This document shows, one piece after another, positions 22,670-32,159 of a stretch of DNA of 45,398 nucleotides. Position numbers and translations under genes: made by a program. The DNA is from SVTX01 sp045538195 (GTDB lineage: Bacteria; Bacillota; Clostridia; Oscillospirales; CAG-272): assembly GCA_045538195.1 (NCBI GenBank), contig JAZSRA010000084.1, positions 1 to 45,398 of the forward strand, in the 5' to 3' direction. Below the pieces are notes generated by a model, which had not been told where the DNA came from, did not search any database, and worked only from the letters and a program-made list of their open reading frames with translations. How positions within the stretch are numbered: the first letter of the stretch is position 1; each line of letters opens with the position of its first letter.

Positions 22670-23923
22670 TTAAGCCAGTTCTACGCCGATAGCTTCGGAT
22701 ACGGCATCCTTATGGAGCTTAGAGCCGATAACGCAAAGACGACCGATGACACCTGCGCCGCCGTAACGTATATCGGGCTCACCGGGAATGTAGTCGAAGT
22801 GGATCCATCTGCCGTCGTCGGAAGCGACGATTCCCTTTGCGCGCAAGATCATTCCGTATTTGTCGGTGTCAGTGAAGCTCTCAAGAGCGGCTTTGAGCTG
22901 ATCAGCGTTGAACTTCTTGGTGGTCTCGGCACCGTAGCTTACGAAAACCTCGTCGGCGTGGTGATGGTGGTGATCGTGATCGTGATGATGACCGCAGGAG
23001 CAATTTCCGTGTTCATCATATTCGTGGTGATGATGTTCGTGTTCATGCCCATGCTCGTCGTGATGATGACCGCAAGAGCAGTTGCCGTGTTCATCATGCT
23101 CGTGATGATGGTGTTCGTGATCATCGTCATGGTTATGATGCTCATGCTCATGCTCATGTTCATGTTCGTGATCATGATGGCAACACTCGCCGTCGTCGAG
23201 GTGATGATGTTGATGCTTATACTCATGATCGTGGTGACAGCAACAATCCTCATCGTGGTGATGTCCGTGATGATGGTGATGATGCTCGTGAGCCTCCTCG
23301 GCAAGCTCGCTCATTTCTGCTTCAAGAGTAGATTTGCGTTCCATGGCTTCGAGAAGCTGTGCGCCTGTGAGCTGATCCCAAGGCGTGGAAACGATAACAG
23401 CAGTAGAGTTATGCTCTTTGAGAAGATCTACGCAATCTGCGATCTTCTGCTCGGAAATATTACCCGTGTGGCTAAGCACGATGCAGCCTGCATTCTCAAC
23501 CTGATCGTTGAAGAACTCGCCAAAGTTCTTCATGTGCATCTTGCACTTATTTGCGTCAACGATAGTGGTAAAGCCGTTAAGCTCTGCACCCTCGGTGTCT
23601 GCGTTCTTGACCGCTTTGATAACGTCAGAGAGCTTACCAACACCCGAGGGCTCGATAAGTATGCGATCGGGAGTGTATTCGGCAATAACCTTTTTGAGAG
23701 CCTCCGCAAAGTCGCCTACAAGCGAGCAACAGATGCATCCCGAGTTCATTTCGTTGATCTTAATTCCTGCCTCTGCCAAGAATCCGCTATCAATACCGAT
23801 CTCGCCAAATTCGTTCTCGATAAGAACGATCTTTTCACCGTGGTACGCTTCCTCTATAAGCTTTTTGATAAGAGTTGTCTTTCCTGCTCCCAGAAAGCCG
23901 GAAAATATATCGATTTTAGTCAT
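22670..23923 (-). CDS. CobW/COG0523 metallochaperone GTPase with a very His-rich insert
   Basis: 417 aa. P-loop GFLGAGKT (9-16), metal-binding CICC within SGCICCSL (61-68), EPSGVGKLSD, and a C-terminal CobW_C domain ending in GWRWIHFDYIPG-like WIHFDYIPGEPDIRYGG. Between them (about 206-325) sits an insert with more than 50 His and many Asp/Glu/Cys, containing EHGNCSCGHHHD twice. COG0523 proteins of this type deliver zinc or other divalent metals to target enzymes at the cost of GTP; the His-rich stretch can store metal. It is first in an operon with the G3E/YcgQ-like gene and has a near-consensus promoter. Confidence 0.9.
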   Translation of the reverse strand: MTKIDIFSGFLGAGKTTLIKKLIEEAYHGEKIVLIENEFGEIGIDSGFLAEAGIKINEMNSGCICCSLVGDFAEALKKVIAEYTPDRILIEPSGVGKLSDVIKAVKNADTEGAELNGFTTIVDANKCKMHMKNFGEFFNDQVENAGCIVLSHTGNISEQKIADCVDLLKEHNSTAVIVSTPWDQLTGAQLLEAMERKSTLEAEMSELAEEAHEHHHHHHGHHHDEDCCCHHDHEYKHQHHHLDDGECCHHDHEHEHEHEHEHHNHDDDHEHHHHEHDEHGNCSCGHHHDEHGHEHEHHHHEYDEHGNCSCGHHHDHDHHHHHADEVFVSYGAETTKKFNADQLKAALESFTDTDKYGMILRAKGIVASDDGRWIHFDYIPGEPDIRYGGAGVIGRLCVIGSKLHKDAVSEAIGVELA

Positions 23924-23961
23924 TTTTACTTCCTCTCAATAATTAAAATATAACATTAAGA

Positions 23962-23990
23962 ATTATAACCCCAAAACACATAAAAGTCAA
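23962..23990 (-). promoter_or_regulatory. Promoter of the metallochaperone operon
   Basis: On the minus strand TTGACT (23990-23985), 17-base spacer, TATAAT (23967-23962), about 35 bases before the ATG. No clear Zur-type palindrome was found around it. Confidence 0.78.
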
Positions 23991-24004
23991 TGATTTTGAC
24001 AAAA

Positions 24005-24448
24005 TTATTTTGTTCCCGTAGAGCCGAAGCCGCCCGCGCCGCGTAGAGTCTCGGAAAGCTCGTCTTTAAGTTCAAATTCGGCAGCGTAATAAGGCACGAA
24101 TACCATCTGAGCGACTCTGTCGCCGTGCTCGATAGTCTGGGGCTCGGTTCCGTGATTGTGAAGCGCCACCATAACCTCGCCACGATAGTCGCTGTCGATA
24201 ACACCGACCTTGTTAGCGGGGGCAAGACCGCGCTTGGTAGCCATGCCGCTACGGGCAAAATTAAGTCCTACAAGTCCCTCGGGGATCGCCATAGCAAGTC
24301 CTGTGTGTATAAGCTTAGTCTCGCCGGGCGCGATAGTTACAGGCTCGTCAAGGAGCGCGTAAATATCGGCACCTGCGGAAAATTCGGTGCCGTATGTGGG
24401 AATTATTGCTCTTTTATTAAGCTTTTTGATCTCAACTTTAATTTTCAT
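24005..24448 (-). CDS. dut: dUTP diphosphatase
   Basis: 147 aa, from ATG 24448 behind GGGAGAAA (a TTG five codons upstream overlaps that site). All five trimeric dUTPase motifs are seen in order: AGADIYA, ARSGMATKRGL, GVIDSDYRGEV with the catalytic Asp, RVAQMVF and RGAGGFGSTG. It hydrolyses dUTP to dUMP and diphosphate, keeping uracil out of DNA and feeding dTMP synthesis. Motif 2 has ARSG rather than the commoner PRSG, a known variation. Upstream TGCTATAAT looks like an extended -10. Confidence 0.94.
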   Translation of the reverse strand: MKIKVEIKKLNKRAIIPTYGTEFSAGADIYALLDEPVTIAPGETKLIHTGLAMAIPEGLVGLNFARSGMATKRGLAPANKVGVIDSDYRGEVMVALHNHGTEPQTIEHGDRVAQMVFVPYYAAEFELKDELSETLRGAGGFGSTGTK

Positions 24449-24628
24449 ATATGTTTCTCCCAACTTTATAAATAACTGTAATAATTATAGCAAAAAATAA
24501 TTAAGAAATGGTTAACATTAGTAATAAATTCAGATAATTATGAATATAATATCCACGAAAACGATATTAAAAAATCAAATTTTCAATATACAAAGAAACC
24601 CACCAAATGGCAATTTGTTCAAATGGGG

Positions 24629-24657
24629 TTGACAAAAATAGGTTTTTGGTGTAAAAT
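24629..24657 (+). promoter_or_regulatory. Sigma-A promoter for the LRR gene
   Basis: TTGACA (24629-24634), 17-base spacer, TAAAAT (24652-24657), 52 bases before the ATG. Confidence 0.82.
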
Positions 24658-24709
24658 AGGTTTATATTTAGTACGACAATCGTACAATTTGCAGAAAGGA
24701 GTCACACCG

Positions 24710-25363
24710 ATGAAGGTTTCTCGTGGTCTTGAATATGCGGTTATGAAGAACGGCGTGGCTATTCTGCGCGGTATCGGAAACTGTCTTGATGAGCATATTG
24801 TAATTCCCTCTGCCGTTCAAGGTTATCCCGTAGTAGGAATTGAAGAAAAGGCTTTCTTGCGTTCGACTTTGATCAAGAGCGTTACCCTTCCCGCATCGGT
24901 CAAGTTTGTAGGTGATCAGGCGTTTGCTTGGTGTCGCGAGTTGACCGAAATCAAACTGACAAGTACTACCGAGATCGGTGAACGAGCTTTTATGGGATGT
25001 GATAAGCTTTCATCTGTTGACTTTGGCAACTCGCTTGAATTGATCGGCGCAAAGGCCTTTGCTTACTGTCCGAGTCTTAATTTAGTGAAGATTCCCGAAA
25101 CCGTGAGCCGTCTTGGATCGGCGAGCTTTGAGGGATGCAGAAACCTTTGTGGCATTTCCCTTTCAAACGGCATTAAGATCATTGAAAATAACACTTTCTA
25201 CGCTTGCGAAAAGCTTTTTGACATTAAACTTCCCGATTGTCTTGAATATATAGACGAATACGCCTTTGCGTACTGCTCGTCTCTCGTTAATACGGACATC
25301 CCCTCAAAGACAGTTATCAATAATGACGCTTTCTTTGAGTGCAGTAATCGCAAGGCCTCTTAA
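24710..25363 (+). CDS. BspA-type leucine-rich repeat protein
   Basis: 217 aa from ATG 24710 behind AGAAAGGAG. It is built from about six LRR_5/BspA-type repeats of 22-23 residues with the pattern IGERAFMGCDKLSSVDFGNSL, each centred on AFxxCxxL. No signal peptide, anchor or sorting motif, so it is presumably cytoplasmic, unlike the usual surface BspA proteins. Such short versions are common in gut Clostridia and probably mediate protein contacts. It is monocistronic, with its own consensus promoter and terminator. Confidence 0.85.
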   Translation: MKVSRGLEYAVMKNGVAILRGIGNCLDEHIVIPSAVQGYPVVGIEEKAFLRSTLIKSVTLPASVKFVGDQAFAWCRELTEIKLTSTTEIGERAFMGCDKLSSVDFGNSLELIGAKAFAYCPSLNLVKIPETVSRLGSASFEGCRNLCGISLSNGIKIIENNTFYACEKLFDIKLPDCLEYIDEYAFAYCSSLVNTDIPSKTVINNDAFFECSNRKAS

Positions 25364-25369
25364 TACGAA

Positions 25370-25407
25370 GATGCTCCCAACCGAAACTTCGGTCGGGGGC
25401 ATCTTTT
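25370..25407 (+). terminator. Terminator of the LRR gene
   Basis: GATGCTCCCAACCGAA pairs with TTCGGTCGGGGGCATC (25370-25403) with one mismatch and one wobble, followed by TTTT. Confidence 0.85.
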
Positions 25408-25444
25408 GTGTTTGCTTTTTAGAAAAATCATGCATCAGATGTGT

Positions 25445-28400
25445 TTAAAAGAAGCTTAATTGGTCGGTCTCGTCAAGTCCTTCAAGCACCTTGTTATTCC
25501 TAAGGACTTCAATGACCGATTTTGTCAGCTTTGCTCTTATTTGCAGATCCTCTACAGAGAAAAAGGGTTCTTCATTTCGCGCAGTAACGATATTTGCCGC
25601 TGCGTTTTCGCCAAGACCTGCCAGAGCCGAGAACGGCATACGAATAGCACCGTTTTCGGGTACAAATGCAGAGGATTCGGATTTGATGATGTTGATTGGC
25701 AGGAACTTTATTCCTCTCGCCATAGCTTCGTTGATAAGCTGAAGCGTGGGAATACTTGCCTGCTCCTTGGGAGTGACCTCTTTCTTTTCTCTGGTTCTCT
25801 GCTCGATGTCCTTGATAGTAGCCTGAACGCGGCTTCTGCCGCCCATAACTATCTCGGCATCAAATCCGCCGGGTGCGACCGTGAACATCGCGCAATAGAA
25901 AGCGATTGGAATATGAACTTTGTACCAGCCGAGACGTATCGCCGACATAACGTACGCTGCCGCGTGCGCCTTTGGAAACATGTATTTTATCTTTTTACAA
26001 GAGCCGATATACCAATCGGGAACTCCTGCGGCTACCATTTCTTCTTCCCATTCTGGAGTGAGACCTTTACCCTTTCTGACTGACTCCATTATTTTAAACG
26101 CGTGGGATTTTTCAACACCGTATGCGATAAGGTCGTTCATTATGTTGTCTCGACATCCGATAACGTTGGAAATATTACAAATGCCTTGATTTATAAGGTC
26201 TTGGGCGTTACCCGTCCAAACGTCTGTTCCGTGGGAAAGTCCCGAAATCTGCAAAAGGTCGGAGAAGGATTTCGGCTTCGCTTCCTCAACCATCTTGATT
26301 ACGAATCTCGTACCAAACTCGGGCAGACCAAAGGTACCGATATTACAGTTAATATCGTCGGGAGAAACGCCCAAAGACTTGGTGGACAAAAACAACTCAT
26401 AAACCGACTTATCATTCATGGGAACGTCCATTACGTTGGTGTTGCCCGAATACTTTTCAAGATACTTGTACTTGGTCGGCATATCGTGGCCAAGCTCGTC
26501 AAGCTTCAGAAGCGTATCATGAAGATATTCAAAGGTAAAATGCGTGGTTACTATATCGGAATTAGGGTCATCAGCGGGGTGCTGGACGGGACAGAAATCG
26601 TATATCTCGTATTCCTTGGGAACGACGACGATACCGCCTGGGTGCTGACCCGTTGAGCGCTTAACTCCAACACAGTTTGATACTATTCTGTTTACCTCTG
26701 CGCGAGGGAGACTTATTCCCTTTTCTTCAAGGAATTTCATAACGTAACCGTATGCGGTCTTGTCAGCAAGAGTGCCGATAGTTCCCGCACGGAAGACGTT
26801 TTCAGCGCCGAACAGCTCCTCGGTGTATTTATGTACTTTTCCTTGAACCTCACCCGAGAAGTTAAGGTCTATATCGGGGGATTTGTCTCCGTAGAATCCA
26901 AGGAAGGTCTCGAAGGGAATGTGATGACCGTCCGCGTGCATTTTAGTGCCGCATTTCGGGCAATTTGCGTCGGGGAGGTCAAAGCCCGAGCCCACCTTGT
27001 TGGGGTTGGAGAAATCGTTATATTGGCATTTTGGACACCAGTAATGTGGTGGCAGAGGGTTAACCTCGGAAATGCCTGCCATTGAAGCTACGAACGACGA
27101 TCCGACCGATCCTCGCGAGCCTACAAGGTATCCGTTCTGCTCACTGTACCAAACCAGCTTTTGAGCGATCATATAAAGCACCGCAAAACCGTTTTTGATG
27201 ATAGAGGTCAGCTCCTTGTCAAGTCTTTGTTCAACGATCTCGGGCAAGGGATCGCCGTACATAGATTTTGCTCTCTCGTAGCAGATCCTTGTCAGATCCT
27301 CCTCCGCTCCCTCCATGTCGGGAGTAAATGTACCCTTGGGGAAAGGACGGATATCCGAGTCTATCATATCGTTGATCATATTGGTGTTCTTTACAACTAC
27401 CTCGTAAGCCTTTTCCTCGCCGAGATATGAAAATTCCTCCAGCATCTCCTCGGTGGTTCTGTAATAAAGATGCGATTCGGAATCGTAATCCTTGAATTTC
27501 TGACCCGCAAGCAAGATCTTGCGGTAAAGCTCGTCCTCATCGTTAAGAAAATGTGCGTCACAGGTCGCGACAACGGGTTTGTTATATTTTTCGCCAAGCT
27601 CGACTATTTTTTTGTTAAGGTTTCGGAGATCCTCCTCGTCCTTGGCTTTTTCTTCTCTGATAAGGAAACGGTTATTGGATATAGGCTGAATTTCAAGATA
27701 ATCGTAGAAACCTACTATCTCCTCTATCTCTGCCTCGGGGCGGTTTTCAAGTATTGCGGTGAAAAGCTCGCCTGCCTCACAAGCTGAGCCGATTATAAGA
27801 CCCTCTCTGTGTTTTTCAAGCTCTGTCTTGGGAATACGGGGGTGTCTCTTGTAATATTTCAAGAAACCAAAAGAAATAAGCTTGTAGAGGTTTTTAAGAC
27901 CGATCTTGTTTTTTACAAGAATTATCTGGTGATAAGGTTTGAGGTTAAGAGGATTAGAGTTTGCGCTCATGTCGCGTTTAAGCTGCTCAAAGCTCTTGAT
28001 GTCCTGCTCCCGCATTGAGTCGATCATTTTGACGTAAATAGCCGCAAGCATAGCCGCGTCATCGCAGGCCCTATGGTGGTTAAAATCTCCAAGCTGATAG
28101 TATTCCGCAAGAGTGTCAAGCTTGTGCTTTTTCAAATCGGGATTTATGTATCTTGAAAGCGCAACTGTGTCGAGATAGGGGTTCTTAAACTCAAATCCGC
28201 ACTCCGCTGCCGCATAGCGGATAAAGCCCATATCAAAGCTTGCGTTGTGAGCCACGAGCAGCTTTTTCTTCTCTGTGTCTCTGTCGCCGATAAAGCTGAA
28301 AAACGCTTCGAGCGCGTCTTTAATCTTAGGGGCGTCAGCTACCATTTCATCGGTGATTCCGGTCAGTTGGACTATTTCTTCGGGAATTGGAACCTCGGGA

Positions 28401-29872
28401 TTTACAAAGGTATTAAATACGTCGGTGACCTCGCCACCCTTGACCTTTACCGCGCCTATTTCGGTGATCTTGCAGTTCTTCACCGAAAGACCTGTGGTCT
28501 CGATATCGAAAACGATGGTCTCCTCGTCGTAATCCTCGTTGTAGTTGCCGTATAGAGCGCCTGCGGTGTCGTTTACAAAATATGCCTCAACACCGTAAAT
28601 TACCTTCTGACCGAGCTTTTCGGACGCAAGCATAGCGTCCTGATAGCCCTGCACAGTTCCGTGGTCGGTAATAGCCACCGCGGGATGTCCCCAAGCGTTA
28701 GCCTGCTTTACTGCGACGTCTGGCGGGATAAGCGCGTCCATGTGTGACATCTGGGTGTGCAGATGAAGCTCGACACGTTTAACGGGGGCATTGTCAACTC
28801 TCGAAAGCTTCTTGATCTTCGCGATATTGTTAAAGAAGAACTGGAAATCTGTTCCCTCTGTTCTGTCCTTTCGCATTTCCTTTTTTGCGTAGCCTTTAAG
28901 AGCCAGAATCGCCCCGTTTTTTACGTTTGCGGCAATTTCCTCGGCGTCTTCAAGAGTTGCGAAGCATTTTACCTCGACAGAAGAATTTCCGTCGCTTATA
29001 GAGAAGGAAATATTCATTTTATCGCCTGAACGGCTCGGCTCTTGTGCATAGTCAAAGACCGTACCAACGATAACTATGTTTCTTTGCGGCTTGTTTATGT
29101 CAGCAATAGAGGTGGGGGTGATCGAAAAAGGCTCACCGTAAACGTATTCGGGAGACGAGATGTCAAAAGCTCCGTTTCCAATTTTGCAAATGCCGTCCTC
29201 AACCGTTGCGACTGCATTTTCATCAAATAACGTGGTCTTTCTGGGAAGCATGTTTGCTTCCTCCTCGGACGGAGGTGTCGAGGTCAACTTCTGAGCCATT
29301 CTTGCCTCATACGCCTTGGCTTCCGCCACCATACGCTTGTCAAAATCCTCTATGTATTTTTCAAGAGAATTGTTGCTTGCAAGAAAAATCTCGTCGCTTG
29401 TGTGGACTATATTTACCTTTACGTTAACGCCGAACTCAGACATAATAATTCCCTGCATTACTCCGGGAGTTCTTGCGTCGTAAAGCAATCTAACTCCGTT
29501 TTCTGTAAAAGGAATTTCTATATTTAACGTGTTATTTTCAAGATTATAGCGATACTTATTGAAAAAGCCCATAGCGACAATTCCGACCTTTTCGGTCTCT
29601 TTCAAAAGCTCGGGAACGTATTCGCTGTCAAACAGAGACGACGGATAATGAGGCATGATCTTGACCCAGTTAAGCTCGTATGCCTTTGCTATATCGGACT
29701 CTATTTTATAAAGCGTCTCTTTATCAATAAGTATGGGAAAATCGGCCGACACCTGCAAAATTCTGTTTGCTTTGTCGGCCTGTATCTTTATATTCTGAGC
29801 GCGGTTAAGAATTTCTACGCCGCGCTCATCGGCTTTGTACTTTTCAAAAATCTGTAAAAATGTCTTTGCCAT
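25445..29872 (-). CDS. polC: DNA polymerase III PolC-type alpha subunit
   Basis: 1475 aa, normal for PolC. Order: N-terminal region, OB domain (INKPQRNIVIVGTVFDY), PHP domain split by the exonuclease (HLHTQMSHMDA near 373; AITDHGTVQGY), proofreading 3'-5' exonuclease (FDIETTGL near 456, VAHNASFDMGFI, HRACDDAAML), zinc motif CPKC...CPKC, and the polymerase core with PDIDLNFSGE. It is the main replicative polymerase of low-GC Gram-positives. The start codon lies two bases after the ispG stop with only a weak ribosome site, so translation is probably coupled. It is the last gene of the pyrH-polC cluster. Confidence 0.97.
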   Translation of the reverse strand: MAKTFLQIFEKYKADERGVEILNRAQNIKIQADKANRILQVSADFPILIDKETLYKIESDIAKAYELNWVKIMPHYPSSLFDSEYVPELLKETEKVGIVAMGFFNKYRYNLENNTLNIEIPFTENGVRLLYDARTPGVMQGIIMSEFGVNVKVNIVHTSDEIFLASNNSLEKYIEDFDKRMVAEAKAYEARMAQKLTSTPPSEEEANMLPRKTTLFDENAVATVEDGICKIGNGAFDISSPEYVYGEPFSITPTSIADINKPQRNIVIVGTVFDYAQEPSRSGDKMNISFSISDGNSSVEVKCFATLEDAEEIAANVKNGAILALKGYAKKEMRKDRTEGTDFQFFFNNIAKIKKLSRVDNAPVKRVELHLHTQMSHMDALIPPDVAVKQANAWGHPAVAITDHGTVQGYQDAMLASEKLGQKVIYGVEAYFVNDTAGALYGNYNEDYDEETIVFDIETTGLSVKNCKITEIGAVKVKGGEVTDVFNTFVNPEVPIPEEIVQLTGITDEMVADAPKIKDALEAFFSFIGDRDTEKKKLLVAHNASFDMGFIRYAAAECGFEFKNPYLDTVALSRYINPDLKKHKLDTLAEYYQLGDFNHHRACDDAAMLAAIYVKMIDSMREQDIKSFEQLKRDMSANSNPLNLKPYHQIILVKNKIGLKNLYKLISFGFLKYYKRHPRIPKTELEKHREGLIIGSACEAGELFTAILENRPEAEIEEIVGFYDYLEIQPISNNRFLIREEKAKDEEDLRNLNKKIVELGEKYNKPVVATCDAHFLNDEDELYRKILLAGQKFKDYDSESHLYYRTTEEMLEEFSYLGEEKAYEVVVKNTNMINDMIDSDIRPFPKGTFTPDMEGAEEDLTRICYERAKSMYGDPLPEIVEQRLDKELTSIIKNGFAVLYMIAQKLVWYSEQNGYLVGSRGSVGSSFVASMAGISEVNPLPPHYWCPKCQYNDFSNPNKVGSGFDLPDANCPKCGTKMHADGHHIPFETFLGFYGDKSPDIDLNFSGEVQGKVHKYTEELFGAENVFRAGTIGTLADKTAYGYVMKFLEEKGISLPRAEVNRIVSNCVGVKRSTGQHPGGIVVVPKEYEIYDFCPVQHPADDPNSDIVTTHFTFEYLHDTLLKLDELGHDMPTKYKYLEKYSGNTNVMDVPMNDKSVYELFLSTKSLGVSPDDINCNIGTFGLPEFGTRFVIKMVEEAKPKSFSDLLQISGLSHGTDVWTGNAQDLINQGICNISNVIGCRDNIMNDLIAYGVEKSHAFKIMESVRKGKGLTPEWEEEMVAAGVPDWYIGSCKKIKYMFPKAHAAAYVMSAIRLGWYKVHIPIAFYCAMFTVAPGGFDAEIVMGGRSRVQATIKDIEQRTREKKEVTPKEQASIPTLQLINEAMARGIKFLPINIIKSESSAFVPENGAIRMPFSALAGLGENAAANIVTARNEEPFFSVEDLQIRAKLTKSVIEVLRNNKVLEGLDETDQLSFF

Positions 29873-29874
29873 AT

Positions 29875-30969
29875 TTAAGAAAAATTTTCTTCCTTGATTT
29901 TTTTGATTTCTTTTATAAGTGTAGGGATAATTTCGTCCTCTTTGATCTTACCTAAGGTTTGTCCGTGGGCAAAAAGCAGTGCCTCGCCGCGGCCTCCCGC
30001 AATTCCAAGATCTGCTTCGTGAGCTTCACCTGGGCCGTTGACTATACAACCCATCAAAGCGACGGTTATGGGCAGATCATCAAGCTTTTCGGCGACGATA
30101 GCATCTTCAAAACGCGCGGAGAGTGAGATAAGATCGATTTTAGTTCTTCCGCAGGTGGGACAACTGACGATATTCATTCCGCACTGTCCCTCGATATTCA
30201 GAGCGTTGAGCAGATTCTTCGCCGCTCCGACTTCGGATACGGGGTCCGCGGTAAGAGAAACGCGCAGGGTGTCACCAATACCGTCGCACAAAAGAGATCC
30301 TATGCCGATAGCACTCTTAATAGTTCCCTTTTTTTCGTCGCCTGCCTCGGTAACACCGATATGTATCGGATAGTCGCAACGCTCCGCCACAAGTCTGTTA
30401 GCCGCAATCATGGTTGATACGTCAGAGGACTTTATAGAAAGCGCGGTATCGTAAAAATCGTATTTTTCAAGAATCGAAGCGTGATAAAGGGCGCTTTCGC
30501 AAAGAGCTTCTGGTGTGGGAGAGTCGTATTTTGCGAGAATATGCTTTTCCACCGAGCCGCTGTTGACACCGATCCTTATGGGAATATTCTTCGCCTTGCA
30601 GGCATCAACCACCGCCTTAACTCTGTCCTCGTCGCCGATATTTCCGGGATTGATACGAATTTTGTCGACACCGTATTCGGCGGATTTCAGCGCGGCGCGA
30701 TAATCAAAGTGGATATCCGCCACGATGGGTGTTCGAATACCCGATTCTTTGATTATACGAACTGTTTCTGCGGCTTCCTCGTCGGGAACGGTAATTCGAA
30801 CTACGTCACAACCTGCGCTGGACAGTCGCTTGATCTGTTCAAGGGTAGCGGCAGAATCCTTGGTATCAGTGTTGGTCATAGACTGGATAGCAATTTTATT
30901 TTCGCCGCCAATCTTAACGTTGCCAACGGTTATTTCTCTTGTTTTACGTCTGATTTTATTATAGATCAT
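29875..30969 (-). CDS. ispG: 4-hydroxy-3-methylbut-2-enyl diphosphate synthase (flavodoxin type)
   Basis: 364 aa. N-terminal TIM barrel (GGENKIAIQSMTNTDTKD, RINPGNIGDEDR) and a C-terminal domain whose Cys in CPTCGRTKID and GCIVNGPGE hold the 4Fe-4S cluster. It converts MEcPP to HMBPP in the MEP isoprenoid pathway. The enzyme acts after Dxr, encoded two genes upstream. It occupies the place that proS has in Bacillus subtilis, an arrangement seen in Clostridia. GGAAAA-type weak site before ATG; 12-base gap from rseP. Confidence 0.95.
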   Translation of the reverse strand: MIYNKIRRKTREITVGNVKIGGENKIAIQSMTNTDTKDSAATLEQIKRLSSAGCDVVRITVPDEEAAETVRIIKESGIRTPIVADIHFDYRAALKSAEYGVDKIRINPGNIGDEDRVKAVVDACKAKNIPIRIGVNSGSVEKHILAKYDSPTPEALCESALYHASILEKYDFYDTALSIKSSDVSTMIAANRLVAERCDYPIHIGVTEAGDEKKGTIKSAIGIGSLLCDGIGDTLRVSLTADPVSEVGAAKNLLNALNIEGQCGMNIVSCPTCGRTKIDLISLSARFEDAIVAEKLDDLPITVALMGCIVNGPGEAHEADLGIAGGRGEALLFAHGQTLGKIKEDEIIPTLIKEIKKIKEENFS

Positions 30970-30981
30970 GAATTTTTCCTT

Positions 30982-32139
30982 TTAGAATAGATTGATGATG
31001 TCCTTAAACGTAACGAATAGCATCAGAGCCAGAAGAACAAGAAGTCCGACTGTATTTATCATTCCCTCGACCTCTTTTTTGACAGGCTTTCTCCTAACCA
31101 TTTCAATAAAAAGGAATATTATTCTTCCGCCGTCCAAAGCAGGAAGCGGTAAAAGATTGAATACGCCAAGGTTCATCGTTATAAGAGTAAACAAATTCAA
31201 AAGCGAGTACGGTCCGACTTTGGCGGCATCTCCTACTGCGCCCGCCATACCCACGGGTCCCGAGACAGCCTCCGCACCGTAACGTCCTGTTAAGAGATCC
31301 TTTATGCCATCAACGATTACCTTAACAGACGAAATCGATCTGAAAATCGAATGCTTGACGACAGATACAAATGATACGTCTTCTTTTAAAACGTAAAAAT
31401 CACGATCGCCTATCTTGGTTCCCGCTACTTCCTCGGTCGGAAATTCAACGTTTTCCAGCAATACTCGTTCTCCGTTTCTGACAACGACGATATCAATAGG
31501 CTCGTATCCGTTATTCAGTATCTCGTAGACTACCTCTTGACCCGTATGGACGTAAACGCCGTCGATCTTTACTATTTTATCGCCAACCATAAGACCGAAC
31601 TGGTCGGAGGTGGATTCTTCATAAAACTGTCCTACTACGTTTGACGCAAGATATCCGTCCTGAATACAGTCAATACCAACCATGGTGAACATACAAATTA
31701 TTCCGAGCAGAATATTCATTACGGGGCCTGCAACGGTTATAAGAAATCTTTGCCAGACCTTTTTGTTGCAAAATGCATTGACGTCGGAAGACGCTTCGTC
31801 CTCCCCCGCCATTCTGACATATCCGCCAACGGGAAATGCTCTTATACTGAATACTGTTTTTTGATCATCGGGATTGATGATGCCGCCATCGGAAACTGTT
31901 TCTTTAATCGGATCAACAGACTCGTCTTCCGATGAATGAAACGTATTACCGATAGTATTGCCGTCGTCGGTCTTTTTCTTTTTTCTTGCGGTAGTGAAAA
32001 TCGCAGGGCCCATTCCGATCGAAAATTCCAGAACGGTTACCTTGAAAAGCTTTGCGAACAGAAAATGTCCAAGCTCGTGAATAACTACCATAACGCTGAG
32101 TAAAAGCAGCGTCAACAACAAGTACCAAACAGTATCCAT
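30982..32139 (-). CDS. rseP: RseP-type site-2 intramembrane protease
   Basis: 385 aa, starting at ATG 32139 behind GGAGAG; a longer in-frame reading to 32217 would overlap dxr and has no ribosome site. HELGH near residues 20-24 (zinc ligands and catalytic Glu), an FPVGGYVRMAGEDEA segment, a PDZ domain (about 190-260) and the third zinc ligand in NLLPLPALDGGR. Four to five membrane helices. It cuts membrane-bound anti-sigma factors and signal peptide remnants. An unusual charged, Ser/Asp-rich stretch of about 50 residues (KKKKTDDGNT...INPDDQKT) lies between the first helix pair and FPVGGY. It sits between dxr and ispG. Confidence 0.93.
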   Translation of the reverse strand: MDTVWYLLLTLLLLSVMVVIHELGHFLFAKLFKVTVLEFSIGMGPAIFTTARKKKKTDDGNTIGNTFHSSEDESVDPIKETVSDGGIINPDDQKTVFSIRAFPVGGYVRMAGEDEASSDVNAFCNKKVWQRFLITVAGPVMNILLGIICMFTMVGIDCIQDGYLASNVVGQFYEESTSDQFGLMVGDKIVKIDGVYVHTGQEVVYEILNNGYEPIDIVVVRNGERVLLENVEFPTEEVAGTKIGDRDFYVLKEDVSFVSVVKHSIFRSISSVKVIVDGIKDLLTGRYGAEAVSGPVGMAGAVGDAAKVGPYSLLNLFTLITMNLGVFNLLPLPALDGGRIIFLFIEMVRRKPVKKEVEGMINTVGLLVLLALMLFVTFKDIINLF

Positions 32140-32159
32140 TGATCTCTCCGTGAAAAAAT

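Noticed and set aside
22939..23310. CRISPR-like repetition
   Set aside because: The repeats are His codons within a gene, without unique spacers or constant unit length.
22712..23953. Long plus-strand reading frame opposite the His-rich CobW gene
   Set aside because: It is the complement of a CAT/GAT-rich coding region, which produces long open frames in other phases; it is Met/Val-repetitive, has no ribosome site and runs against a clear CobW gene.
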